Shown in pieces: positions 35,913 through 46,360 of a stretch of 64,000 nt of DNA (within the stretch, counting starts at the first letter, position 1; every line of letters begins with the position of its first letter). The position numbers and the translations under genes were made by a program. The stretch comes from G963666895 sp963666895 (GTDB taxonomy: Bacteria; Desulfobacterota; Desulfovibrionia; Desulfovibrionales; Desulfovibrionaceae), in assembly GCA_963666895.2 (NCBI GenBank), contig CAXXNS010000003.1:186001-250000 (forward strand), given 5' to 3'. Below the pieces are notes generated by a model. The model searched no databases. It was given only the letters and a program-made list of their open reading frames with translations, and had not been told where the DNA came from.

Positions 35913-36281
35913 ATGGTGTTTTTGCTGGTCACCACACGGGCAGACGAGCTGGCCGCGTTCACGCGCGGCCTGACCGGGTCCGGAGAGGTCGAGCTCGCCA
36001 TGGCCGTGGACCCGGGCCAGGCCCTGGACGTGGCTCGTGACAAGGCTCCGGTCCTGGCAGTCGTGGACAAGGATCTGCCCGGGAGTTCCTCCCTGGGCCT
36101 GGTGGGCGAGCTGCTCAAGGTCAACGCCATGATCAACACGGCCGTGGTCAGCGATATGAGCGAGGAGGACTTCCACGAGGAGAGCGAGGGACTGGGCGTG
36201 CTGGCCCAGGTGCCCCCGAACCCCGGGGAACAGGACGGAAAGGACCTGGCCGACAAGCTGCGCGGCCTGTTGCAATACTGA
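35913..36281 (+). CDS. Receiver-like protein
   Basis: A 122-residue protein with the fold pattern of a receiver domain. The acidic site is in VLAVVDKDLPGSSSLGLV (Asp near residue 52), but the N-terminal acidic pair is missing, so classic phosphorylation is doubtful. It sits between the NifU-like and the Gly-rich NifX-type genes, with GGAGAGGGG before the ATG at 35913. A regulatory or structural role in the cluster is possible. Confidence 0.75.
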   Translation: MVFLLVTTRADELAAFTRGLTGSGEVELAMAVDPGQALDVARDKAPVLAVVDKDLPGSSSLGLVGELLKVNAMINTAVVSDMSEEDFHEESEGLGVLAQVPPNPGEQDGKDLADKLRGLLQY

Positions 36282-36347
36282 CCACGCCGTGGTCCGGGCC
36301 TTCGCAACGAGACCAATGGGAACCGAGCGTTCCCAAAGGAGTATGCC

Positions 36348-36891
36348 ATGAAGATTGCCGTCAGCGCACAAGGCAAGGGGCCAGACAGCCCACCTGGACC
36401 CCCCGCTTCGGGCGGGCGCCCGGATTCGTTCTCTTTGACACCGACTCCGGGTCGTACGGCTACCTGGACAATTCCGGCCAGGTGGACTTGGCCCAGGGCG
36501 CGGGCATCCAGACCGCCCAGACCATCGCCGACGCGGGCGTGGCCCTGCTCATCACCGGCCGCGTGGGCCCCAAGGCGGAAGTCGCCCTGGAACTAGGCCG
36601 GGATCAAGGTGGTCCTGTCCGGCCGGGACAACCGTGGAAACAGGCCCTGGCCGACTATCGTGAAGGCGGTCCGGCCGCTTCTCCGGCGGCTGCTCCGGCC
36701 GGGCGGACGCCGGCATGGGTGGCGGCGGAGGACAAGGCATGGGCGGGCGGCGAGAGGCCGTGGAATGGGCGGCGGTGGCGGCGGTTGCCGTCGGGGCCGG
36801 CGGAACCGGACGCGGCATGGGCGGCGGCGGTGGACGCGGCATGGGCGGCGGTGGCGGCGGAGGTCGCGGCGGCCGGGGCACGGGAGGCTGA
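36348..36891 (+). pseudogene. NifX-type protein with Gly/Met/Arg-rich tail, frameshifted
   Basis: The N-terminal part (MKIAVSAQGKGPDS, then LAQGAGIQTAQTIADAGVAL and ITGRVGPKAEVALE) is a NifX-type domain; single-base additions break it near 36395 and 36595. The last ~80 codons in one frame form a Gly/Met/Arg-rich tail (repeats of GMGGGG type) to a TGA at 36889-36891. Such tails occur in Mo-Fe cluster-binding family members of anaerobes. It precedes the CGGC gene by 4 bases. Confidence 0.75.
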
Positions 36892-36895
36892 TCCC

Positions 36896-37278
36896 ATGAC
36901 CAAGATCGCCATCCTGCGTTCAGACAAGAACGCCAAGCGCTGGCCCACCTGACCAATTGCTTCAAGTGCCTGGCCGGACGCCGCGAGGGGTTCGCCGGGT
37001 ACGAGGAAACCGAGCTGGCCGGGGGTCTTCACCCTGTCCCCGGACCCGGAGGGAGACCCTCCAACTGGCCCGGATTCTCAAGGCCAAGGGGGCCGAGGCC
37101 GTCCACGTGGTCACCTGGCTCCCTTCGCCCACAAGGGCGACGACGGCTGGGTCCTGGGCAACGGCCTGGAGAACGGCCTGGACGAGGTGTTGGAGATGGT
37201 GGCGGCGGACACCGGCCTGCCCTGCGTCAAGGGCACGGGCCCATCTGCCGCCGGGGCTACATGCCGCAGCGCTTTTAG
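36896..37278 (+). pseudogene. CGGC domain protein, frameshifted
   Basis: The start MTKIAILRSDKNAKR followed by NCFKCLAGRREGFAGYEE and later HKGDDGWVLGNGLENGLDEV matches the CGGC family of small predicted metal-binding proteins. At least three 1-nt changes split the frame. The corrected product is about 125 residues and ends at the TAG 37276-37278. CGGGAGG precedes the ATG at 36896. Confidence 0.75.
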
Positions 37279-37293
37279 GGGAATGCGCCCGGC

Positions 37294-38168
37294 TCAGCCC
37301 TCGGGCCGGGTGCAGAACATGGAGTGCCCCACCGGGCGGCCGGTCATCTTGGCCACCACCGGGCACTTGACCTTGAAGGCGAACCAGACCCCTGGGCCGC
37401 TCGCCGCACAGGGCTTCGAAGTTGCCCTGGCCCCTTGCTCACGATCAGGTCGGCCCGGTCCATGCGTTCCAGGAACGCGGGGATCGCAGCGCTCGACCAC
37501 CGTGCCCGGGCGTGTCCACGCCCGAGGACACCACCTCACAGAGCTCGGTCTATGCCCACGGCCCGGGCGTCCTTCCAGGGTGGCGTCGTTGATCACCGGG
37601 CGTCCGCGCACCGCGTAGGTCACCCGGCAGCCACGGTCCAGCAGGGGCTTCCACCAGCAGGGGTGTCCAGCCCGATCTCGCCCGCGTTGTCGTCCCAGGA
37701 TCAGGATGTCCCGTGCCTGAAGCGGCGGCCTTGGAAAAGGCTTGGTATGCGTCCGGGTCCAGGTCCGAGTCCATGCGCCGCAGCTCCGCCTGCCAGTCGA
37801 ATTCCCCTGGGCACCGGCGCAATCCATGTAGTTGCCCACGATGGAGAATTCCAATGCCCGGCGCAGCCGGTCCTGCCCGTTGTCGAGCAGCCCGCGCAGC
37901 TCCGGGAGCATGTCCCAGGGACGCGCTGGTTGGCGTCCTTCTTGGCCTGAGCGTAGATGTCGTCGCACCCTGTCATCTCCGCCACCATCCCGTACATCCG
38001 GCCCGCGATGGCCGGGGGGGAGCACGTCAGGTCCAGGCCGGCCACGCGCTGCGCCCAGGCCGCGATGAGCCGGCGGTGCAGGGTCTTCGTCGTCGCGGGG
38101 TCGGCGCGCCGGGCCGCGATCAGCAATTGGAAGAAGAAGCAGGGGATGCAGTCCAGGGCTGTGATCAT
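37294..38168 (-). pseudogene. DUF89 / ARMT1-like damage-control phosphatase, frameshifted
   Basis: Pieces in all three frames join into a DUF89 protein of about 285 residues. It starts MITALDCIPCFF and contains GNYMDCAGA, DILILGDNAGEIGLDTLLVE and the end VGHSMFCTRPEG. This family holds metal-dependent phosphatases that remove damaged sugar phosphates. The Cys pair at residues 7 and 10 is typical of the archaeal/bacterial branch. It is the last gene of the selenium-type operon. Confidence 0.8.
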
Positions 38169-38224
38169 GACGGGGCGGATTAAAGCACGGCTCTCTGATG
38201 CGAGGCAAGGATAAGAAGAGGGGG

Positions 38225-39653
38225 CTAGGGGCGCGGCCTGTTGCCGGTCTTCGAGAAGGGGCCTCCAGGGCCTGGGGGATGCGGGCGATGAGGTCGGCCA
38301 CCTGCGAGGCCGGGGTCAGTCCGGCCAGTTCACCGGCCAGTCGGTTGGCCCGCGCCGCCAGCAAACAGGCCTCGGGGATGTCCCACCCGGCTTCGGCCAG
38401 GGCCGAGGCCGTGCCGGTCAGGGAGTCGCCCGTTGCCGCGCCATGGCCTCCATGGCCTCCAGGGCCGGGCTGGATACGGTGTGCAGAATCTCGCCCGAGC
38501 GCACGATGAGGTCCGTGGCCCCCTTGACCAGCAGGTTGCGGGCCGCGTTGTCGTGCTTGTAGGCCCGGGCGATGAGGTCCGGGGCCTTGTTGTCCTCGTG
38601 GAGCAGGAAGCCCCGGGCGTAGAAGGGGTGCGGCGCGGTTTCGTCGGCCAGGAAGGCCAGCTCCCCGGCATCCGGGAGTGAACAGGTCGTACTCGCCGGA
38701 CTGGCCGGCTCATCTTGGCCGCGTACATGAACACCGGCGTCGGCCATGAGCAGGGGCGCGGGGTTCATGTCCCCGGATCGCGAACAGCACCTTGTTGTGC
38801 CAGTCCACGTCCGGCTGCAGGTAGTGGAAGGTCAGGGCCGAGCAAACCGCATCCGGCCAGGTGGTCGCAGAGGTGGGCGTAGAGCACGCGGCTGCCGCCT
38901 CCCTGGCCGATGTCGCCCACCAGCCAGGCCATGGGCGGATGCTTGCCCAGGGCCCTGGCCGTGACCGCGGCCGCGGCCAGCAGGGCCGGGGTGCCCCGGG
39001 CCACGTCCACCACGTGGCCGTCCACCCAGCAGGTTCGCCCCCCTCGAACGACGCCTCCCCGATGACCAGGGTCGGGGTTGTCCACGGGCAGGGTGCCGAT
39101 CACACCGAGCATATCCGCCTCATCTCTTCAAAGGCCAGGTCCAGGGCGTAGCCGCACAGGGTGTGGGCCCAGGTCGCGCGGGCCTGGGCGCGTCCCGCAG
39201 GGTCTTTCCGGTCAGCTCCCCGGCCAGATAGGGAACGTCCGGGCAGCCGCCGCCAGGACACGTTGACGATCGACCAGGCTGGTCTTGTCCACGGTCAGCT
39301 TCATGTTGGCGGCCCGGACCATGAGGTGGTCGCCGAAGTCCTTGACGTGGAAGAGGTCCACCGGGGTCAGCAGGGGGCCGCTCACGGGCACGGCCATCAT
39401 CGGCGGGTTGTCCGCCTGTTCCAGAGCCCGGGTGATGAACAGCTCCTCCATGAGCGGAAAGTCGATGACCAGGTCGCAGCCCTTCTGGATCTCGGGGGGC
39501 GGGCCCATGACCTTGATCTCGTAGCCCAGCTCCTTGAGCAGCTTCTCGGCCCGGATGACCTCGCTGGTGCTCTCGAAGACCAGCAGGCCCCCGTTCGCTG
39601 AGTCCGGGGCCTGCGGTCTTTTCTTTTGTTTTTCCCTTGCGCGGGAAGATCAT
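38225..39653 (-). pseudogene. DUF3343 (Se/S carrier-like) - YjeF_C/ribokinase-like fusion, frameshifted
   Basis: After the N-terminal basic stretch, an in-frame DUF3343 domain (VFESTSEVIRAEKLLKELGY, then MGPPPEIQKGCDLVIDFP) is read. It continues into SGGGCPDVPYLAGELTGKT and a long kinase-like region with TPDAGELAFLADE and a phosphate loop restored as ATGDSLTGTASAL. The C-terminal part resembles NAD(P)H-hydrate dehydratase or sugar-kinase folds. About ten 1-nt changes break the frame. The start at 39653 overlaps the stop of the TusA-like gene. It may act with YedE in selenium handling. Confidence 0.72.
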
Positions 39654-39869
39654 GTGCTGCTGATGGTCAGCTTGTGGTGGTCACCCTCGTCGGAGACCGA
39701 GGTCACGCTCCACCCCTTGGCCTGCACGGCCCCGGGTGATGTTCTCCTCGCTGGCCTCGGAATCCACCAGGGTCTCGATGGTTCCCGAACCGACCTCGGC
39801 GATCTTGGCCAGGGTATCCAATACCGGCTGGGGGCAGGAAAGCCCGCGAACGTCTACTGTTTCGGCCAT
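39650..39869 (-). pseudogene. TusA/YedF-like sulfurtransferase, one frameshift
   Basis: A ~72-residue TusA-family protein with the active-site Cys in DVRGLSCPQPVLDTL. An added G near 39729-39731 shifts the frame; the corrected C-terminus ends HHKLTISST at 39650. Such proteins deliver persulfide sulfur or, with YedE, selenium. It lies 14 bases downstream of the yedE stop. Confidence 0.85.
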
Positions 39870-39883
39870 TATCTGTATCTCCC

Positions 39884-40975
39884 TTACGCTTTCTTTCTCA
39901 TGGTCAGTGCCGATGAACAGGCAGAAGACCATGCCCACGATCCAGGCCTCGATGCCGTGGGGGCCGAGGCCCTTGGGCGAGCTGGCCGTGCCGAAGTTGT
40001 GCGCGAAGGCCCGCGCCCACGATCATGCCCAGCACGAATATGCTGGCGTCGCCGTCCACCCTCGCCGGCCATGAACAGCTGGCGTCCGGGGCAGCCCCCG
40101 GCCCAGGGCGAAGGCCAGACCGGCCAGGACCATGCCCAGGAAGTTCCAGACGTGCAGGTTGTGGGCCACGGGCTGGGCCTCGAACCCGGGGGTGGAACTG
40201 GCCCAGGATCAGGTTCATGGCGAATGCCGCCACCAGCAGGGCCACCACGCCCAGGAACAGGTGCAGGTGTTTGAACAGGATCAGGTCGCGGAACGCGCCC
40301 ATGGTGCAGAAACGGCTGCGCTGGGCCAGGATGCCCACGGCCAGGCCGATGCCCAGGGACACGAACAGGGCCGCGTGCATGGCGCCGGGACCCTTGAGGC
40401 TGTAGAAGAGCACGCCGCTCTGGGGCTCGCCCTCGATCTGCGGGTAGATGAACATCAGGGCCAGGAAGATGGCCATGATGATGGGCATGAGCAGCCCCAC
40501 CGAGGCATAGGTCTTCTGGCTGCGTCCCAGGTTGAAGCCCATGCGCAGGAAAAGGGTGCCGATCCCAGATGCCCACGATGAGACCGGCCAGGCCCAGGAT
40601 GGCGTTGAGGTCGCCGCCGGCCAGCCGGAGCAGGGCGCGCCAGGGGCAGCCGAGGAAGACCAGGGCTCCGATCATGGCGAACATGCCGAGCACGAAACGG
40701 ACGATGGGTGCGGAACCGGCCCGGGGACGGAAGTCCTTGGCCGCCAGGGCAGCCGCCAGGGAGCCCAGGACGAAGCCGATGATTTCCGGGCGCATGTACT
40801 GGACCACTCCCGCCCTGTGCAGGCCGACGGCGCCGGCGATGTCCCGCTCGAAGCAGGGCCCACGCAGATGCCCATGTTGGCCGGATTGCCCAGGTATTGC
40901 AGGAGAGAGGCCAGGATTCCGATGGCCAATCCCACAAAGATGATGCCCCCAACGGGTCGCCAATACGTTTTTCAT
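39884..40975 (-). pseudogene. yedE: YedE family putative selenium transporter, frameshifted
   Basis: Frames taken together give a ~360-residue membrane protein with about ten hydrophobic segments and the YedE/YeeE motifs: GFVLGSLAAALAAKDFRPR, FLGCPWRALLRLAGGD, RSRFCTMGAFRD and GGGCPGRQLF. The Cys residues in these are the proposed thiosulfate/selenium relay. About six single-base changes break it. The partner set (TusA-like, DUF3343) is the selenium-associated version rather than thiosulfate uptake. Confidence 0.85.
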
Positions 40976-41447
40976 CCTCCCTCCCCGGCGGCCGGACCCT
41001 GCCTAGCCCGATACCTGCCTGTCCAGCGCCCCCCCCCTTGGCGCACAATCCCGACCACCGCCCAATGCGCAGCCTGTTGTGCAAGCCCAAGAGTAGGCTG
41101 GTTGTCAGCAATGTACAGCACCTAATCCAGGTGTGCGATGCTGTCCATTATAGGAAAACTTCATTCCATATTGGCACAGGTCCTGTCGTAAAAAAAGGGT
41201 GTGGGGATTTTTTTTCTGCAAAAAGTGACCGTACCAAAAAACACGGACAGTGGGATGGTTCTGTCATATGTTCAAAATAGCAGGCCTGGGTTTGTGAACC
41301 TTTCTGTATTATGGTCAGGGTACATCAATACGGAAAAAAGCCTGGATATGCGGGATTATTCTTATTGTATGCCATCTTTGTACCCTTGTTGGGGTACAAC
41401 GATGGCCGTTGGCGTGAAAATCTTCCAGGAGACGATAAAGACGGTGG
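40976..41447. other. Intergenic region upstream of yedE
   Basis: The ~470 bases lack a convincing gene. The 41100-41400 part is AT-rich and should hold the yedE promoter. TTGTACCC-N6-GGGTACAA (41378-41399) is a perfect 8-bp inverted repeat near the moeA end, either an operator or a small terminator. Confidence 0.5.
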
Positions 41448-43017
41448 TCAGGCCAGCCGCCGCAGCACGGCCGGATCGTCCAGCAGGCCGAGCAGGGCGG
41501 CCAGGCGCGGGTCGTCAAGGCGGGCTTCCGGGAATACCAGGGACAACCCCTCGGCCAGGGGGCACCGCGCGCACCGTGGCGTCGGGAAGGTGTTCCCGCA
41601 GCAGGGCCGAACGCGCGGGCCTGCTTTCCGGCAGGGCGCAGGTGGCGGCCAGTGTCCGGTTGCGGGCCAGGCCTTTCAGGGCCTCGGGCGCGGACGTCCG
41701 GACGAAGTCCAGGCGCGGCCCGGGTCCGTGCTCCAGAAGTTCGTCGGCCAGGATGTCCAGGGCCCGGCAGCGTTCGCCCAGGATGACGAGGTGGTTTTCC
41801 GGGTCCGCGTGGGGGGTCAGCCATTCCACGCGCACCACGTCCCCGCCTTTGAGGCCGGGGGCAGTCGGCCGGTACGCGCAGCAGGCCAGTGGCCCGGGCC
41901 AGGGTCCGCGCCAGGCCGGAGCGGCGGTCCAGGGGCGCGGCCAGGAGCACGCCGTCCACCAGGCCCAGGCCGATGCGCACCAGCCGCTCCATGCCCGGCC
42001 CTGGGGGCCAGATCGCAGGCCATGACCGCCTTGGCCTGGCTGCGCGGGGGCAGGGGGCGGCGGCCCAGCCAGCAGGCCAGGGGGCCCAGGAATTTCCTGC
42101 ATGAAGGCCAGGGCTCCGGCCGGGTTGCCGGGTACTCCGGCCAGCACGCCTGCCCCGGGCCGTGGCCAGGATGCCGGGCCGTCCCGGGACCCATGGCCAC
42201 CCCCGGGGTCAGGATCTCCCCGGCCGCGTCGAACACGGTTCGGGTGTAGTCGCGGTTGCTGTGCGAGGAACCCGCGCGCCCACGGCCACGATATGCGCCC
42301 CCGCCGTCCAGGGCCCGGTTTCACCGCCTGGGCCAGGGCTTCGGGGTCGTCGGCCACCGGGTCCAGGCTCTCGGCCCGGGCTCCCCAAGTCCGGGCCAGG
42401 GAGCAGAACATGCGGGCGTTGCTCTCGATGACCTGGCCGGGCTCGGGAACCGGCCGGGACCGGAAGGGCAGGATCTCGTCCCCGGTGGAGATGAAGGCCA
42501 TGCGCACCCGCTCGTACACGGGCAGCTCAAAGATTCCGGCCGTGAGCAGGGAGCCCACGTCCCACCGGCGAGATGAGCGCGTCCGGGCCCAGCACCAGGT
42601 CGCCGGGCTCCATATCCTCGCCCTGAGGCCGTACGTGCCGTCCGGGTCGGACCCGTTCGCTGACCAGGAGCGTCCCGTTGCCGTCCTGGCGGGACCTCCT
42701 CCCTTGGAATGACCGCGTCCGTGCCCAAGGGCAGGGTCCAACCCGTGTTCACGGGATGGCAGTCGGTCCCGGGAGCCAGCTCGACAGGGGAGTCCGGGGA
42801 GGCGTCGCGGGTCAGGGCCGAGGGGCACGGCCACGCCGTCCCGGGTGGAGACGTGGGCCGTGGGGCTGGGACAGAGGGCCCGCATGGGCGCGGCGCATAT
42901 CCGCCCGGCCGCGTCCTGGGTGGCCAGGGTTTCGGTCTGGACGAGATGGTCCCGGTCCAAGGCCCGGCGGGCTGTTTCCAGGACCTGGGGACGCGTGGGC
43001 AGGGGGTGCGTGGGCAT
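41448..43017 (-). pseudogene. moeA: MoeA molybdenumtransferase with C-terminal PBP-like domain, frameshifted
   Basis: Fragments match MoeA: the N-terminal AAGRICAAPMRALCPSPTA, then FISTGDEILPF and VIESNARMFCSL. Further on come VPGNPAGALAFMQE and an Arg/Asp/Trp-rich domain IV. After that follows a C-terminal region of about 150 residues (RVEWLTPHADPENHLVILG, FVRTSAPEALKGLARN) of the PBP-like type found in molybdate-sensing MoeA variants. MoeA inserts Mo or W into molybdopterin. About ten 1-nt frameshifts occur. The stop at 41448 follows DDPAVLRRLA. Confidence 0.82.
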
Positions 43018-43142
43018 GGTGAATCGTGCCTCGATGCCGAGACGCCGTCAAGACGGCTCCAAGTATTGCCATGTGCCCGGCGGGCACGTATGCTGACCGT
43101 AAACGGGTGAACGTTTCCAACAAATCAGCAATGCGAGGGGCC

Positions 43143-44381
43143 ATGCGGGCTCTGTTCAGGTGTCTGGCGCTGGGAATTCTCCTCCTGACCTGTGCCTGCG
43201 GTTCCGGAGAGAGCCTGGACCAGTCGGACCAGGCTGTGCTTGGGGTGAGCGATTCCGAGGTGTTGTTCGGGTCTTCCCTGGCCCTGTCCGGCCACGCCGG
43301 GTATCTGGGCACCCAGACCCTGCGCGGCGCGCTCTCCTACATCAGGGAAGTCAACGAGTCCGGCGGGGTCAACGAGCGGCAGATCCGCGTCATCGCCTAC
43401 GACGACGCCTACGACCCGCCCCAGTGCCTGAGCAATACCCAGCGGCTCATCGTGGACGATCAGGTCTTCGGCCTGTTCTGCTACGTGGGCACGCCGACCA
43501 CGGTCAAGATCGTGCCCTTCGTGGAGCGGGTGGGCATCCCCCTGGTGGGCATGTTCACCGGGGCCAACGCGTTGCGTACGCCCTTCAACCGCTACCTGGT
43601 CAACGTCCGCGCCTCCTACTACCAGGAAACCCGGGCCGCGGTGGAGCACCTGGTCCGGGAGCTGGGCATGACCCGCATCGCGGTCTTCTACCAGTACGAC
43701 GCCTACGGGTTCGACGGCCTGACCGGCACGGAGTTGGCCCTCAAGGAGTTGGGCCTGGAGCCCGTGGCCCGGGCCTCGTACATCCGGGGCAGCATGTCCG
43801 TGGACAAGGCGGCCGAGCGCATCCTGGAGACCGATCCCGAGGCCGTGGTCATGATCGGCACCTACGACCCCTGCGCCGAGTTCGTCCACCTGGCCTCGTC
43901 CCAGGGCCGCCATCCCCTGTTCTATGCCGTGTCCTTCGTGGGCGCGGACGAGTTGGCCCGCAAGATCGGGCACACGGACCAGGCCGTGATCATGTCCCAG
44001 GTGGTGCCTCCGCCCCAGGGGGCGAGCGCGGGCCATACCCCGGGCTGCGCCCAGGAGTATGTCCGGCTTCTGGCCAAGCACTATCCAGGCGACACGCCCA
44101 ACTCCGTGGGCCTTGAGGGCTTCATCAACGCCAAGGTCCTGGTGGAGGGGCTCAAGCGGGCCGGGCGCGACCTGACCCGCGACGGGTTCCTGACCGCCAT
44201 CGAGACCATGAGCGCCTTCAAGCTCGGGCCGGACATCACCCTGTCCTTCGGTCCCATGGACCACCAGGGTTCGGACAAGGTCTTCTTCACCCTGCTGGAG
44301 GAAGGCCGCTTCGTGCTCTTTGACGATTGGCAGGGGCTGTCCCGCGCCATCGATGCGCCGCATACGGAGGTGGGACAATGA
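43143..44381 (+). CDS. Leu/Ile/Val-binding-type periplasmic lipoprotein (sensor component)
   Basis: A 412-residue lipoprotein with lipobox LLTCAC and a type I periplasmic binding fold (FGSSLALSGHAGYLGTQTL, IRVIAYDDAYDPPQC). Usually such proteins feed ABC permeases, but here the stop overlaps the ATG of a histidine kinase by 4 bases and no permease is nearby. A role as ligand-binding input for the kinase is therefore likely. The start codon is uncertain: the ATG at 43143 has GAGGGG only 2 bases before it, and the ATG at 43131 has none. Confidence 0.85.
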   Translation: MRALFRCLALGILLLTCACGSGESLDQSDQAVLGVSDSEVLFGSSLALSGHAGYLGTQTLRGALSYIREVNESGGVNERQIRVIAYDDAYDPPQCLSNTQRLIVDDQVFGLFCYVGTPTTVKIVPFVERVGIPLVGMFTGANALRTPFNRYLVNVRASYYQETRAAVEHLVRELGMTRIAVFYQYDAYGFDGLTGTELALKELGLEPVARASYIRGSMSVDKAAERILETDPEAVVMIGTYDPCAEFVHLASSQGRHPLFYAVSFVGADELARKIGHTDQAVIMSQVVPPPQGASAGHTPGCAQEYVRLLAKHYPGDTPNSVGLEGFINAKVLVEGLKRAGRDLTRDGFLTAIETMSAFKLGPDITLSFGPMDHQGSDKVFFTLLEEGRFVLFDDWQGLSRAIDAPHTEVGQ

Positions 44382-46351
44382 AGAGTCCGTTCAGCCTCCG
44401 CAACAAGATATTCTTCACCTTTCTGGTGGTGACCTTCGCCCTGAGCGTGATCATCGCCTTCCTGGCCCGCTGGATTCTGGTCTCCTCTCTGACCGAGGAG
44501 CTGGAGCAGCGGGGCAGCGCCATCGCCCACTCCATCGCCGAGCACGCCCGTTCCTACGTGCTGGACGAGGAGTACCCCAAGCTCTTGAACCTCATCGCCG
44601 AGGAGGTGCGGCTGGGCGAGCGCGAGGAGTTGGTGGCCTACATCTTCATCGCCGACCGCGACAACAACGTGGTCAGCAACACCTTCTTCCGGCCCTTCCC
44701 GGGCAGCCTGCGCACGGCCAACCTGCTGAACCCCGGCGTGGACAAGAGCGTGCTGGAGCTCAACGTGGACGGCCAGGTGACCTACGACATCGCCGTGCCC
44801 ATCAAGGAGGGCCTCTACCGCGTGGGCACGGTGCACGTGGGCCTGAGCAAGTCCCACATGGACAACCTGATCAGCAAGCTCAGGAACACCTTCCTGTTCT
44901 TCATCGTGCTGTTCACCGTGCTCCTGCTGGTCCTGACCAACTATCTGTCGCGCAAGATCGTCCGGCCCGTGACCGGGCTGACCCAGGCTGCGGACGAGGT
45001 CAGCCGGGGCAACTTCGACGTCCAGTTCGAGACCTCGGGTGCGGAGAAGTGGGATCCGTCGCAGTGCCCGGCCTACCACAACACCAGCCTGCCCTGCTGG
45101 CACTTCGACCAGTCCAAGGACCAGGACCAGAGCGAGGACAAGCCGTACTCCTGCAACCCGTGCAAGTTCTACACGAAGCGCCTGGGGGACGAGGTGGTCC
45201 AGTTGGAGGACTCCTTCCGCAACATGCTGTGGAGCATCCGGCTCTACCGCCGCAGGCTGCGGGAGTCCGAGGAGAAGTACCGCTCCCTGTTCGACTCCGC
45301 GCCCGACCCGACCTTCGTCCTGGGCGCCGAGAACCTGGAGATCCTGGACGTCAACCCCCGGGCCGTGGAGCTTTACGGCTACACCCGGGAGGCGTTCCTG
45401 GGCTCGTCCTTCACCAGCCTCTGTCCCGAGCATGAGAAGAATCTGCCCATGGCCGCGGAGTTCGACCAGGCCGTGACCGGGTGCGTGTACCAGTCCAAGG
45501 TGGTGCATTACAAGAAGGGCGGCGAGCCGTTCTTCGTCAACACCCACGCCTGCCCCATCACCTACATGGGCCGGGCGGCCATCATCATCGCCACTACGGA
45601 CATCACCGAGCTCATCGAGAAGGACGCCCAGATCATCCAGGCCGCCAAGATGAAGAGCCTGGGCGAGATGTCCGCGGGCGTGGCCCACGAGCTCAACCAG
45701 CCCCTGAACGCCATCCAGCTGGCCTGCGAGCTGCTGGACTTCCACCGGGAAAAGGGAATGGAGGTTCCTCCGGACAAGATGAGCAAGGTCCTGACCTCCA
45801 TCAGCGGCCAGGTGCAGCGGGCCAAGGAGATCATCGACACCCTGCGCTCCTTCGGGCGCAAGGCCGAGCCTTTCAAGAAGCCCCTGAACCTCAACGGGCC
45901 CATCGTCCAGGTTCTGTCCATCATCCGCAAGCAGTTCGAGCTGGACAACATCCGCTTCCAGCTGGACCTGGACGAGAACCTGCCGACCATCATGGCCCAG
46001 GACAACCGCATGCAGCAGGTGTTCTTCAACCTGACCAACAACGCCCGGGACGCCATCATGGACTGCCCCAGAGAAGACGCGTCCAGGGAGATCCGCATAC
46101 GCACGTACGCGGCCAAGGGGAAGGTGGTGGCCGAGGTGGCCGATACCGGTTGCGGGGTGCCCAGGGACATGCGCCAGAAGATTTTCGAGCCCTTCTTCAC
46201 CACCAAGGAAGTGGGGCGCGGCACCGGGCTGGGGCTGGCCATCAGCTACGGCATCGTCCGCGATTACGGCGGCGACGTGACCATCGGGGAGGAACCGGGC
46301 GGGGGAGCCGTGTTCCGGGTGACCTTCCCCACGGAACGGGCCGCGGCCTAG
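44378..46351 (+). CDS. Membrane histidine kinase with Cys-rich insertion and PAS domain
   Basis: A 657-residue kinase. Two membrane helices (about 12-32 and 170-190) flank a periplasmic domain. Then come a HAMP segment, a Cys-rich insert with two CW-like clusters ([12 protein letters not shown] and YSCNPCKFY, about residues 228-268), a PAS domain, HisKA with His in [10 protein letters not shown], and HATPase ([25 protein letters not shown]). The insert resembles a two-CW metal-binding motif and may sense metal or redox. It is coupled to the upstream lipoprotein, and the regulator follows after 9 bases. Confidence 0.92.
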   Translation: MKSPFSLRNKIFFTFLVVTFALSVIIAFLARWILVSSLTEELEQRGSAIAHSIAEHARSYVLDEEYPKLLNLIAEEVRLGEREELVAYIFIADRDNNVVSNTFFRPFPGSLRTANLLNPGVDKSVLELNVDGQVTYDIAVPIKEGLYRVGTVHVGLSKSHMDNLISKLRNTFLFFIVLFTVLLLVLTNYLSRKIVRPVTGLTQAADEVSRGNFDVQFETSGAEKWDPSQCPAYHNTSLPCWHFDQSKDQDQSEDKPYSCNPCKFYTKRLGDEVVQLEDSFRNMLWSIRLYRRRLRESEEKYRSLFDSAPDPTFVLGAENLEILDVNPRAVELYGYTREAFLGSSFTSLCPEHEKNLPMAAEFDQAVTGCVYQSKVVHYKKGGEPFFVNTHACPITYMGRAAIIIATTDITELIEKDAQIIQAAKMKSLGEMSAGVAHELNQPLNAIQLACELLDFHREKGMEVPPDKMSKVLTSISGQVQRAKEIIDTLRSFGRKAEPFKKPLNLNGPIVQVLSIIRKQFELDNIRFQLDLDENLPTIMAQDNRMQQVFFNLTNNARDAIMDCPREDASREIRIRTYAAKGKVVAEVADTGCGVPRDMRQKIFEPFFTTKEVGRGTGLGLAISYGIVRDYGGDVTIGEEPGGGAVFRVTFPTERAAA

Positions 46352-46360
46352 GAGACGGGA

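Noticed and set aside
41201..42025. A plus-strand gene over the yedE-moeA gap
   Set aside because: It has no family similarity and runs antisense into moeA.
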